A stretch of DNA of 15,161 bases. It comes from an uncultured Alistipes sp. (GTDB taxonomy: Bacteria; Bacteroidota; Bacteroidia; Bacteroidales; Rikenellaceae). Below are positions 1 through 7,002 of the stretch, one piece after another. Position numbers and translations under genes: made by a program. Below the pieces are notes generated by a model. That model made no database searches. It was not told the origin of the DNA and saw only the letters and a list, made by a program, of their open reading frames with translations. Where the stretch lies: positions 1-15,161 of the forward strand of contig URBK01000035.1 in NCBI GenBank assembly GCA_900546065.1. Reading direction: 5' to 3'. Each line of letters opens with the position of its first letter. The stretch's first letter is position 1.

Positions 1-92
1 CTTTCACAATATTCCGAATCGGCGAGTCCTCATTTCCGCTTGAATGTCCCCAGTCTGCAATTCGCCCCATACTGGCAAGAGCGCAATACAGA
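1..92 (-). other. Window-edge region downstream of rex; possible start of a truncated minus-strand ORF
   Basis: A minus-strand frame opens with an ATG at 70-68 and runs 23 codons to the window edge without a stop, beginning MGRIADWGHSS. I do not recognise the peptide, it is too short for codon-use judgement, and no ribosome binding site is evident. It lies 22 nt past the rex stop codon, which would fit another gene in the same direction, but it could equally be a non-coding tail. No terminator hairpin is visible between rex and the edge. Confidence 0.2.
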
Positions 93-746
93 TCAACCTT
101 TGTTGTCACGCTCCTCCGACTCCTTGACAAAGTAGGCCACCTTCTCCAGAATGGTCGTAATGTCATAGTTCTCCGAGACGATACCGTGCGGAAAACTCAG
201 CGGCGCCGAGGTAAAGTTCAATACGCCCTTTATACCGGCGTTAATTATGGGTACGACCAGCGACGGCGCCACACGCGTCGGCGAACATATCACCGCGATG
301 CTTATGTCCATCGCCTCGACCACCTCCTCGAAACGGTCCATGTGGTAACACGGGATGTCATCTATCGAGGATCCTACCTTGTTCTCGTCCACGTCGAACG
401 AAGCTACGATACGCAGCTTGAGGCCCTTGCCGTTGAAATATTTGGTTATGGCCTGCCCGAGGTGCCCCATACCGATGATGCCTATGTTCATCACATTCTC
501 GCTGTCGAGAATGTTGTTGATGAAATCGATGAGCACCTTCACGTCATAGCCCTTCTTCGTATCGCTCGAGAAACCTATGAGCATCAGATCGCGCCGCACC
601 TGCACTGCCGTGATGCCGTGCATTCCCGCCAGCACGTGCGAGAAGATATGCGTCACCCCCTGCCTGTGGCATGCGAGCAGCGTACGACGGTATTCGCTCA
701 ACCGTTCGATCGTCTTTTCGGGTATTATGTTGCTGTTACCGGGCAT
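93..746 (-). CDS. rex: Redox-sensing transcriptional repressor Rex
   Basis: A 217-residue cytoplasmic DNA-binding repressor that senses the NADH/NAD+ ratio; in the Rex family, NADH binding releases the operator and derepresses fermentation and respiration genes. The N-terminal winged helix covers about residues 8-60 (IPEKTIERLSEYRRTL, then QVRRDL at 49-54 as recognition helix). A Rossmann domain starts near 87 with the dinucleotide loop GIIGMGHLGQAI (Gly92, Gly94, Gly97). Residues about 193-210 form the C-terminal helix that swaps between subunits of the dimer. Length is normal for the family. The wing reads GFSSDTKKGYDV rather than the Firmicute-type FGxxGxGY, so operator preference may differ. 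It is the last recognised gene of the minus-strand block, 27 nt after the LysM gene, and probably depends on that transcript because no promoter is visible in the gap. Identity is secure; its targets are not visible here. Confidence 0.95.
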   Translation of the reverse strand: MPGNSNIIPEKTIERLSEYRRTLLACHRQGVTHIFSHVLAGMHGITAVQVRRDLMLIGFSSDTKKGYDVKVLIDFINNILDSENVMNIGIIGMGHLGQAITKYFNGKGLKLRIVASFDVDENKVGSSIDDIPCYHMDRFEEVVEAMDISIAVICSPTRVAPSLVVPIINAGIKGVLNFTSAPLSFPHGIVSENYDITTILEKVAYFVKESEERDNKG

Positions 747-773
747 CGTCTGTTAAATCATCGTTCGATTGGC

Positions 774-2642
774 CTATTCGAGCGTTATAGTATAGTTGCT
801 GTTGTAATTCACACGCATCCACTCCTGATTCACATATCGGCCGCCCTCGCCCGTCTGCCGGAACTTGTATTCGGTCTGCAGCGGAGCATAACGCTTGTCG
901 AGCATACGGTACTCTATGTCCGAACGCATACCCGCAACGAAGATCATCGCCGCGTCATAACCGCGGTATGAGTATAGCGACGGCAACATGCCGTATGTCT
1001 CGATATAACGGCTGTCGAAGTCGCGTACGGCCTCCGAATCGCGCTTGGCATGATAGGTCGAGATCATCACCACGTTGTTGTTGAAGAACGAGGTATGGTC
1101 GATATTGTTGAACCGGCCCCAGCGCGAGGTGCCGAGGACTACATATTGCGCACTCTTGGTTCCGCGCTCCACGATCGAGGTATTGGCCGAAGATATGGTA
1201 CCCAGAATACGGTCCACGTCGGTCTCCGAATTGGCCAGAACGATAAACAGGCACGGACGCTCGCCCTTCAATACATCAGCCATATCCGATATTGCGGGCG
1301 ACGAGGCATCACGCGGCGTGAATATCGAACGCTGGTTGTAAGAGTATGTGTAACTGTAACGGGGCTTGCCCTCCAACTCGGCCAGAATCTCCTTTTCGAA
1401 CTCACCATCGTTTGCCGAGGCGTAAATCAGATATATGTCACGGCCGCCGTCAATAAGGTTGCCGATCTTGTCATATTTATTTTCCGCAGCCGGTGCGAGC
1501 TGGAATAGTGTCGGGCTCTCCACGGCAGACAGGTTGGCCAAAGGCGAAACGACGGGCACGCCGTTAGCCTCGGCAAAATCCACTACGGGCTTCAACTCGT
1601 CCTCATATACGGGGCCTACGATCAGATCCGTCGAGGCAAAACTCTCGCTGCCCACTATCTGCTGCACCTTGAGCTGGTCATGGGCCGTATTGTAGAGTGT
1701 GAGGTTCACGGCGCCGCGGCCCTGCTCCTTGAGTTCTTCGAGACCCAGCAGGAATCCCTGATAGAACTCCACATAGCTGGCATTGGGACGCGACGACACC
1801 TCCAACGGGAGCATGAGCGCCACTTCGAGCGTCTCGCTCAAAGGTATGGCACGGAACGACACGTTACCCGCATGGCGTCCGCCTGCAGGCTGTGCCTGCT
1901 CCTTCGCGGCATCCGCCTCAGCCAACTCGGCAACCTGCTTGATGTTGTGATCGGGATCGGGTACACGCACCACGGCACCCGACTTAAGTCCGCCGTCCAC
2001 ATCGTTCATGGCCACAAATTCATTCTCCGTAATACCGAAACGACGTGCAAGCGAATAGATCGTCTCGCCGGGCATCACCACATGGTATATATATCCGTCA
2101 TCGGTCGCCTTGTTCAGATTGTCGGCATACTCGGCCATATCGGCCTTGGCCTCCTGCTCCGACGAAGATCCGATCTCGGCCTTGCGCACCCACAGCGTCT
2201 GGCCTATGATCAGCGTCTGGGGGTTCACGTCGGGATTATCCTCCATGAGCGTCGCAACCGATATATTGTAGTCGCGCGCTATGCCGTAGAGCGTCTCTCC
2301 GGCCTTGATCTTGTGGTTGAGGTATTCGCGCTTGCGCTTCTTCTCGGCGCGGGCCTCGGCCTGCACCTTCTCCGGCACGGGTATCTTTATCGTCTGGTCG
2401 ATCTTAAGGCCGTCCGCCGAGGAAGGGTTGCACTCCTTGATTGCCGCCTCGCTAACATCGTAGGCCTTGGCTATCGAATAGAGCGTATCGCCCGCCTTGA
2501 CCGTATGTATATAGTACTTCTTGCCGTTGATGAAGACTATGACGGGTGTCTTGTCTATCGGAGGGATAGCCTCAGCACCCACCCAGCCGACAACGGCCGA
2601 AGAGAAGACAGCAAGGGTTATCAGTCGCTTGAAAAGATTCAT
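774..2642 (-). CDS. Secreted protein with three LysM repeats and a type-1 periplasmic-binding fold
   Basis: A 622-residue exported protein. Residues 1-25 form a signal peptide (MNLFKRLITLAVFSSAVV, cleavage near AEA). Three LysM peptidoglycan-binding repeats follow at about 43-89 (HTVKAGDTLYSIAKAY), 107-153 (HKIKAGETLYGIARDY) and 184-229 (HVVMPGETIYSLARRF), joined by charged linkers. From about 272 (VALMLPLEV) to 600 is a type-1 periplasmic-binding/Leu-Ile-Val-receptor-like domain with segments such as FYQGFLLGLEEL and LIVGPVYEDELKPVVDFA. Databases often call such proteins amino-acid ABC transporter substrate-binding proteins, but no permease or ATPase lies nearby and the LysM repeats point to a wall-anchored role. 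By analogy with LpoA, which uses a similar fold to activate a peptidoglycan synthase, a role in wall synthesis is possible (inference). The ATG at 2642 was chosen over 2663 because it starts the signal peptide and avoids overlapping the upstream gene, whose stop ends 4 nt earlier. No lipobox cysteine is seen. Confidence 0.9.
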   Translation of the reverse strand: MNLFKRLITLAVFSSAVVGWVGAEAIPPIDKTPVIVFINGKKYYIHTVKAGDTLYSIAKAYDVSEAAIKECNPSSADGLKIDQTIKIPVPEKVQAEARAEKKRKREYLNHKIKAGETLYGIARDYNISVATLMEDNPDVNPQTLIIGQTLWVRKAEIGSSSEQEAKADMAEYADNLNKATDDGYIYHVVMPGETIYSLARRFGITENEFVAMNDVDGGLKSGAVVRVPDPDHNIKQVAELAEADAAKEQAQPAGGRHAGNVSFRAIPLSETLEVALMLPLEVSSRPNASYVEFYQGFLLGLEELKEQGRGAVNLTLYNTAHDQLKVQQIVGSESFASTDLIVGPVYEDELKPVVDFAEANGVPVVSPLANLSAVESPTLFQLAPAAENKYDKIGNLIDGGRDIYLIYASANDGEFEKEILAELEGKPRYSYTYSYNQRSIFTPRDASSPAISDMADVLKGERPCLFIVLANSETDVDRILGTISSANTSIVERGTKSAQYVVLGTSRWGRFNNIDHTSFFNNNVVMISTYHAKRDSEAVRDFDSRYIETYGMLPSLYSYRGYDAAMIFVAGMRSDIEYRMLDKRYAPLQTEYKFRQTGEGGRYVNQEWMRVNYNSNYTITLE

Positions 2643-2646
2643 AAAT

Positions 2647-3414
2647 CTAATTTTTCTTGTCACGGCACCGTATCTCCGTAATCACCTTCTTGGTATAGAG
2701 CGGGAAGTCGCCGTTCATCATCCACGAATAGTAGCTCGGCTCCTCGGCAAAGACCTCGCTCACGACGCGGCCCTTGTGTTTGCCGAAGGCGAATATCTCC
2801 TGCCCCTTTTCGTTGTATGCGATACGCCCCGCATAGTCGGCCGTTTCGCCGCGGGCCGAAAAGTCGGCCAGATACTGCACATCGTTCTGCAATTCGGGAT
2901 AACGGTCCAGCTGAGCCTTCAGCACCTCGTATGTAGCCATCGTATCGGCTTCGGCCGAGTGGGCGTCCGCCAGATCCTTGCCGCAGTAGAACTTGTATGC
3001 CGCGACCAGCGTGCGCTGCTCCATCTTGTGGAAGATATTCTGTACGTCGATGAAACGGCGGCGCTTGAAATCGACATCCACACCCGCGCGCAGGAACTCC
3101 TCCACCAGCATCGGCAGATCGAAACGGTTGGAGTTGAAACCGCCGAAGTCGCACCCCTCGATAAACTTGTACAACGACTTGGCTATCTGGGCAAAAGTCG
3201 GCGCATCGCGTACGTCGTCATCCGTAATGCCATGTATGGCCGTCGATGTTTCGGGGATGTGCATCTGGGGGTTTATCAGACGCGTGCGCACATCTTCGCT
3301 GCCGTCGGGCATGATCTTCACCATCGAGATCTCCACGATACGATCCTTCGCCGGATCCACACCCGTGGTCTCCAGATCGAAAAATACGATCGGACGTTTG
3401 AGGTTCAACTCCAT
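2647..3414 (-). CDS. DEDDh 3'-5' exonuclease (DNA polymerase III epsilon-like)
   Basis: A 255-residue DnaQ-family exonuclease, expected to remove nucleotides from DNA 3' ends in proofreading or repair. All five catalytic residues are visible: Asp13 and Glu15 in FFDLETTG, Asp99 in NSNRFDLPML, and His152 and Asp157 in the HSAEAD motif that defines the DEDDh type. The exonuclease domain ends near 180. The remaining ~70 residues include FAFGKHKGRVVSEV and PSYYSWMMNGDFP, a small tail domain (DUF3820-like) found on many Bacteroidota exonucleases of this kind. It starts 13 nt after dnaN, and its stop is 4 nt before the LysM gene start, so it is almost certainly in the dnaN transcript, which supports work at or near the replication clamp. 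It lacks any polymerase or PHP domain, so it is a stand-alone nuclease. Whether it is the replicative epsilon subunit or an accessory repair enzyme cannot be told from this window. Confidence 0.92.
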   Translation of the reverse strand: MELNLKRPIVFFDLETTGVDPAKDRIVEISMVKIMPDGSEDVRTRLINPQMHIPETSTAIHGITDDDVRDAPTFAQIAKSLYKFIEGCDFGGFNSNRFDLPMLVEEFLRAGVDVDFKRRRFIDVQNIFHKMEQRTLVAAYKFYCGKDLADAHSAEADTMATYEVLKAQLDRYPELQNDVQYLADFSARGETADYAGRIAYNEKGQEIFAFGKHKGRVVSEVFAEEPSYYSWMMNGDFPLYTKKVITEIRCRDKKN

Positions 3415-3427
3415 CGCTGCAGTTGCG

Positions 3428-4552
3428 TTATGCGTTTATCATCATCGGCATGAGCAGCATGAGCGTCTCGCTGTTCTGCTTGTCGTCATATACGGGCTTG
3501 AAGACGCCGGCGCGGGTCGAATCGGCCAACTCCACCGTAACGGTCGGAGTGTCGATATTCGACAGTATCTCGATCAGGAACGTCGACTTGAAACCTATGG
3601 TCACGGGGTCGCCGTCATAGCTGCACGAGATGGTCTCATTGGCCGATACCGAGAAGTCTATGTCCTGAGCCGTCAGGTTGATGCGGTTGTCGGCGATATC
3701 CATGCGGATAAGGTTTGTCGTGGGGTTCGAACATACGGCCACACGCTTGATGCCATTCAGGAACTCGACGCGGTCGATCAGCACCTTGTTGGGGTTGGCC
3801 GTGGGTATCACGGCGTTGTAGCTCGGGTAAGTGCCCTCGATAAGGCGGCAAACCAGACGGAAAGACTTGAGTTCGAAGGTCACGTTCTTGGCGTCGAAGG
3901 TTACCTTTACGGGGTATTCCTCCTTGAGCAGCAAAGTCTTGAGCAGGTTGGCAGGCTTCTTGGGCAGGATGAACGACGACGAGAAGTCAACGCTGTTCTC
4001 GGCCGTATACTTGACCAGTTTGTGTGCATCCGTAGCTACGAACGTGAGTGATGAAGGTTCGAAGTCGAAATAGATACCGTTCATGACGGGGCGCAACTCG
4101 TCATCGGCCGTGGCGAAGATCGTCTTGTTGATTCCGTTGACCAACATATCAACATCCATCGTCAACGTCTTGCTCTCTGTAGTAATGGACTGTATCGACG
4201 GGTAGCTGATAGCGCTGGCTCCCGGAATCGAGAGGTGGCCGCTGCTCCACGTAATCTGTATCTCCCACGTCGTATCGTTCACCTCAATCACCAGAGGCAC
4301 CTCCGGGAACTCCTTCAACGAGTCGAGCATCAACTTGGCCGGAGCGGCTATGGTACCCTCTCGCTCGACGTTGTCGACGGCGATGGAACCTATGAGCGAG
4401 GTCTCCAGATCGGATGTCGTCACGGTAAGCTGTCCATCCTTGAGCTCCATGAGGAAATACTCCAGAATGGGAATCGAACTCTTATTGCTTATGACTTTGC
4501 CATTGGTTGCCAGAAGCGACAACAAGGCTGAACTTGATACTGTAAATTTCAT
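3428..4552 (-). CDS. dnaN: DNA polymerase III sliding clamp (beta subunit)
   Basis: The beta clamp, a dimeric ring that encircles DNA and tethers DNA polymerase III and repair enzymes. The product is 374 residues from the ATG at 4552, the usual Bacteroidota length, and starts MKFTVSSSALLSLLATNGKV. Three clamp domains span about 1-120, 125-250 and 250-374. Recognisable blocks include NKSSIPILEYFLMEL, RPVMNGIYFDF, the stretch FVATDAHKLVKYT, and the C-terminal LMLLMPMMINA, which matches the typical clamp ending (MPM). An upstream ATG at 4582 overlaps the previous stop as ATGA and would add ten residues (MNNNENTISE); I prefer 4552 because clamp homologues begin at MKF, but the longer form cannot be excluded. 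dnaN is not beside dnaA here. It lies 26 nt after a nucleoside phosphorylase and 13 nt before an exonuclease. Confidence 0.97.
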   Translation of the reverse strand: MKFTVSSSALLSLLATNGKVISNKSSIPILEYFLMELKDGQLTVTTSDLETSLIGSIAVDNVEREGTIAAPAKLMLDSLKEFPEVPLVIEVNDTTWEIQITWSSGHLSIPGASAISYPSIQSITTESKTLTMDVDMLVNGINKTIFATADDELRPVMNGIYFDFEPSSLTFVATDAHKLVKYTAENSVDFSSSFILPKKPANLLKTLLLKEEYPVKVTFDAKNVTFELKSFRLVCRLIEGTYPSYNAVIPTANPNKVLIDRVEFLNGIKRVAVCSNPTTNLIRMDIADNRINLTAQDIDFSVSANETISCSYDGDPVTIGFKSTFLIEILSNIDTPTVTVELADSTRAGVFKPVYDDKQNSETLMLLMPMMINA

Positions 4553-4578
4553 CTCTGATATAGTGTTTTCATTGTTGT

Positions 4579-5472
4579 TCATTCATTGCCTGCCACCGAG
4601 GCCAACTTATCCAGCGCCATATCGATCATACGCTCCACATAGGGGCGGTAATCGGTATTGGCGTCACGCGATACCCGCTGTGCAATAATGGTGCACAACG
4701 TGGCCGCACGGTGACCCATCAAGGCCGCGAGGCCTGCCAGCGCCGACCCCTCCATCTCGAAGTTGGTGATGCGGCGGCCGTCGTAACGGAACGACTCGAT
4801 CTTGGCATTCAGATCACTGTCGGCTGGTTGCAGACGCACCCAACGTCCCTGCGGGGCATAGAAGCCGGGTGCGGCTATGGTGATACCCTCGACGGTCGAG
4901 TCGGCAAACAGGTCGCGCAACTCGGGCGAGGCGTCCACGAAATAGGGTTTAGGCAGCAGGTCGCTCCAGCCCGTGTGCGCCATGAAGGCACGCTCGATAT
5001 CCAGATCGCACACCTCGTTGCGGCCCTTATAGTAATTCAGCAGGCCGTCAAAGCCGACAGACGTGCGCGAGAATACCACACCTCCCAACGCTATATCGGG
5101 CTGCAACGCTCCCGACGTACCCAGACGCACCAACGTCAGACGGCGAAACCGCTCCTTTACGGTCCGAGTGGCGAAGTCGATGTTGGCCAACGCATCCAAC
5201 TCCGTGACCGATATGTCGATATTGCCCACGCCAATGCCTGTCGAGAGCACGCTCATACGTTTTCCGCGATAGCGTCCCGTCACCGTTATGAACTCGCGGT
5301 TTGCCGCACGGCACTCCCGTTCGTCGAAACGCGACGCTATGAGCTCCACACGCGCCGGATCCCCAACCAAAATAACCGTATCGGCTATCTGTTCGGGCTT
5401 CAGATGCAGATGGAACACCGTTCCGTCGTCGTTGATAATCAACTCGGAAGAAGGGATAATTCTCTTTGACAT
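4579..5472 (-). CDS. Nucleoside phosphorylase (probably uridine phosphorylase)
   Basis: A 297-residue cytoplasmic enzyme of the nucleoside phosphorylase I family, which cleaves a nucleoside with phosphate to give free base and ribose-1-phosphate. Visible motifs are the phosphate-binding LVGDPARVE (Gly37-Asp38-Pro39), STGIGVGNIDISVTELDAL (78-95), VRLGTSGALQPDIA (115-128) and the substrate-binding NFEMEGSALAGLAA (237-250), where Glu239 and Glu241 match the FEMES region of uridine phosphorylases. The ATG at 5472 (MSKRIIPSSELIINDDG) was chosen because Bacteroidota homologues begin about there; an in-frame ATG at 5511 would add a basic 13-residue extension and the frame opens further at 5550. The gene heads the minus-strand block that continues into dnaN and is divergent from glmM. 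Uridine is the favoured substrate, but purine nucleosides cannot be ruled out by eye. Confidence 0.9.
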   Translation of the reverse strand: MSKRIIPSSELIINDDGTVFHLHLKPEQIADTVILVGDPARVELIASRFDERECRAANREFITVTGRYRGKRMSVLSTGIGVGNIDISVTELDALANIDFATRTVKERFRRLTLVRLGTSGALQPDIALGGVVFSRTSVGFDGLLNYYKGRNEVCDLDIERAFMAHTGWSDLLPKPYFVDASPELRDLFADSTVEGITIAAPGFYAPQGRWVRLQPADSDLNAKIESFRYDGRRITNFEMEGSALAGLAALMGHRAATLCTIIAQRVSRDANTDYRPYVERMIDMALDKLASVAGNE

Positions 5473-5592
5473 TTGACGTTTTTTTATCGGTTTGGCTTTT
5501 TTATGTGGCATAAAAATAATATATTTACATCGAATTACAAAATAAAACAACCTTTTTCAAACCGCACCGACAAACATAGAACACATATCAAA
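5473..5592. promoter_or_regulatory. Divergent promoter region between nucleoside phosphorylase and glmM
   Basis: This 120-bp AT-rich spacer must drive the two divergent transcripts. On the minus strand an exact TAnnTTTG -7 box, TATGTTTG, lies at 5578-5571, but no TTTG sits 19-21 nt upstream of it. On the plus strand TATATTTA at 5520-5527 matches seven of eight positions, with a TTTG at 5491-5494 that is spaced 25 nt away, longer than usual. Neither promoter is complete, so these assignments are tentative. Position and base composition are the main support. Confidence 0.4.
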
Positions 5593-6984
5593 ATGACACT
5601 AATCAAATCAATCTCAGGCATCAGAGGTACGATCGGCGGCACACAGGGCGACAACCTGACCCCCATCGACATCGTCAAGTTCACAACGGCATACGTTCGC
5701 TTCATGAGCGAGAAGCACGGAGGCAAACGTCTCACAGTCGTGGTCGGCCACGACGCCCGCATTTCGGGCGCCATGGTCAACGACATCATCGAAGGCACAC
5801 TCATGGGATGCGGCGCCGACGTTATCAACGTGGGACTCTGCACCACCCCGGGCACCGAGATGGCAGTAATTACACACAAGGCCGACGGCGGCATCATTAT
5901 CACCGCCTCGCATAACCCCAAGCAGTGGAATGCGCTCAAGCTGCTCAACGAGCACGGTGAGTTCCTCAATGACGCCGAGGGCAAACGCGTCCTCGCGCTG
6001 GCCGAGCAGGAGACGTTCGACTACCCCACGGTTGATGCTTTGGGTAAGGTAATACTTCGGGAAGACTTCAACGACACACACATAGCACAGGTGCTTGCGC
6101 TCAAGATGGTAGACGTCGAGGCTGTACGCGCACGCCACTTCAAGGTCGTTGTCGACGCGGTCAATTCCGTCGGTGGCATCGTCATCCCTCGCCTGCTGCG
6201 CCAGCTGGGCTGCGAGGTTGTGGAGCTCAACTGCACCCCCGACGGCCACTTTGCGCACAACCCCGAGCCGCTGCCCGAGAACCTGACCCAGATCTCGGAC
6301 GTTATCGTCCGCGAGAAGGCCGATCTGGGTGTCGTTGTCGACCCCGATGTCGACCGTCTCGCACTCGTATGCCAGAACGGCGAGATGTTCGGCGAGGAGT
6401 ATACGCTCGTTGCTGTTGCCGACTACATTCTCTTGGCCGGAGCCGGAAATACGGTCTCGAACCTCAGCTCGTCGCGTGCGCTGCGTGATGTCACCGAAGC
6501 TCACGGCGGCCACTACGAGGCCTCGGCCGTAGGCGAAGTGAACGTCGTGGCAAAGATGAAACAGACGGGCGCCGTAATCGGCGGCGAGGGCAACGGCGGA
6601 GTCATATATCCCGCCCTGCACTACGGACGCGACGCTCTGGTAGGTGTGGCACTCTTCTTGACGTTCCTCGTGAAGAAGGGCATGACGATGACCGAACTGC
6701 GCGCGACCTATCCGGCATACTACGCCTCGAAGAACAAGATACAGCTTACACCGGAGATCGACGTGGATAAAGTCCTGCACGAGATGAAGACCCGTTATGC
6801 CGGTGAAAAGGTGAACGATATAGACGGTGTCAAGATCGACTTCCCGGATAATTGGGTACATCTGCGCAAGTCGAACACCGAGCCTATAATCCGCGTCTAT
6901 ACCGAGGCCCGCTCACCCGAGGAGGCGGATGCTCTGGCGGCCCGCTTCATCGCCGAGATAAAGGGTATATGCGGAATAAAGTAA
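5593..6984 (+). CDS. glmM: Phosphoglucosamine mutase / phosphohexomutase
   Basis: A 463-residue alpha-D-phosphohexomutase. GlmM converts glucosamine-6-phosphate to glucosamine-1-phosphate, the step before UDP-GlcNAc for peptidoglycan and lipid A. Four family loops are present: the phosphoserine loop TASHNP with Ser106, the metal loop DPDVDR (Asp250, Asp252, Asp254), the sugar-binding loop GEGNGG (331-336) and the phosphate loop RKSNTEPIIRVYTEA (425-439). The start at 5593 gives MTLIKSISGIRGTIGG, where the family's N-terminal SGIRG motif sits; upstream in-frame codons are AT-rich spacer. The metal and sugar loops differ from the DGDGDR and GEQSGH of E. coli-type GlmM and resemble the form common in Bacteroidota and archaea, where phosphomannomutase and phosphoglucosamine mutase are hard to separate. 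glmM is the favoured call because the cell needs this step, but substrate is inferred. An M20 peptidase starts 18 nt downstream, so the two are probably co-transcribed. Confidence 0.88.
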   Translation: MTLIKSISGIRGTIGGTQGDNLTPIDIVKFTTAYVRFMSEKHGGKRLTVVVGHDARISGAMVNDIIEGTLMGCGADVINVGLCTTPGTEMAVITHKADGGIIITASHNPKQWNALKLLNEHGEFLNDAEGKRVLALAEQETFDYPTVDALGKVILREDFNDTHIAQVLALKMVDVEAVRARHFKVVVDAVNSVGGIVIPRLLRQLGCEVVELNCTPDGHFAHNPEPLPENLTQISDVIVREKADLGVVVDPDVDRLALVCQNGEMFGEEYTLVAVADYILLAGAGNTVSNLSSSRALRDVTEAHGGHYEASAVGEVNVVAKMKQTGAVIGGEGNGGVIYPALHYGRDALVGVALFLTFLVKKGMTMTELRATYPAYYASKNKIQLTPEIDVDKVLHEMKTRYAGEKVNDIDGVKIDFPDNWVHLRKSNTEPIIRVYTEARSPEEADALAARFIAEIKGICGIK

Positions 6985-7002
6985 CCATAAAACACGACAA
7001 CG

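Noticed and set aside
1..9. Rex operator half-site TTGTGAAAG on the minus strand
   Set aside because: Only one arm is visible and it falls inside a possible reading frame, so a functional site cannot be claimed; it is mentioned only as part of the edge finding.
186..971. Long plus-strand open frame (261 residues) across rex and the end of the LysM gene
   Set aside because: It is antisense to two clearly recognised proteins, has no recognisable domain, and is rich in Arg/His/Tyr as expected of a GC-rich shadow frame. Similar long shadows opposite the LysM, dnaN, glmM and peptidase genes were rejected for the same reason.
2809..2826. Possible clamp-binding motif GQEIFAF in the exonuclease tail
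   Set aside because: It lacks the leucine/aspartate pattern of the QLxLF clamp motif and appears to be a strand of the tail domain. The position given is approximate.
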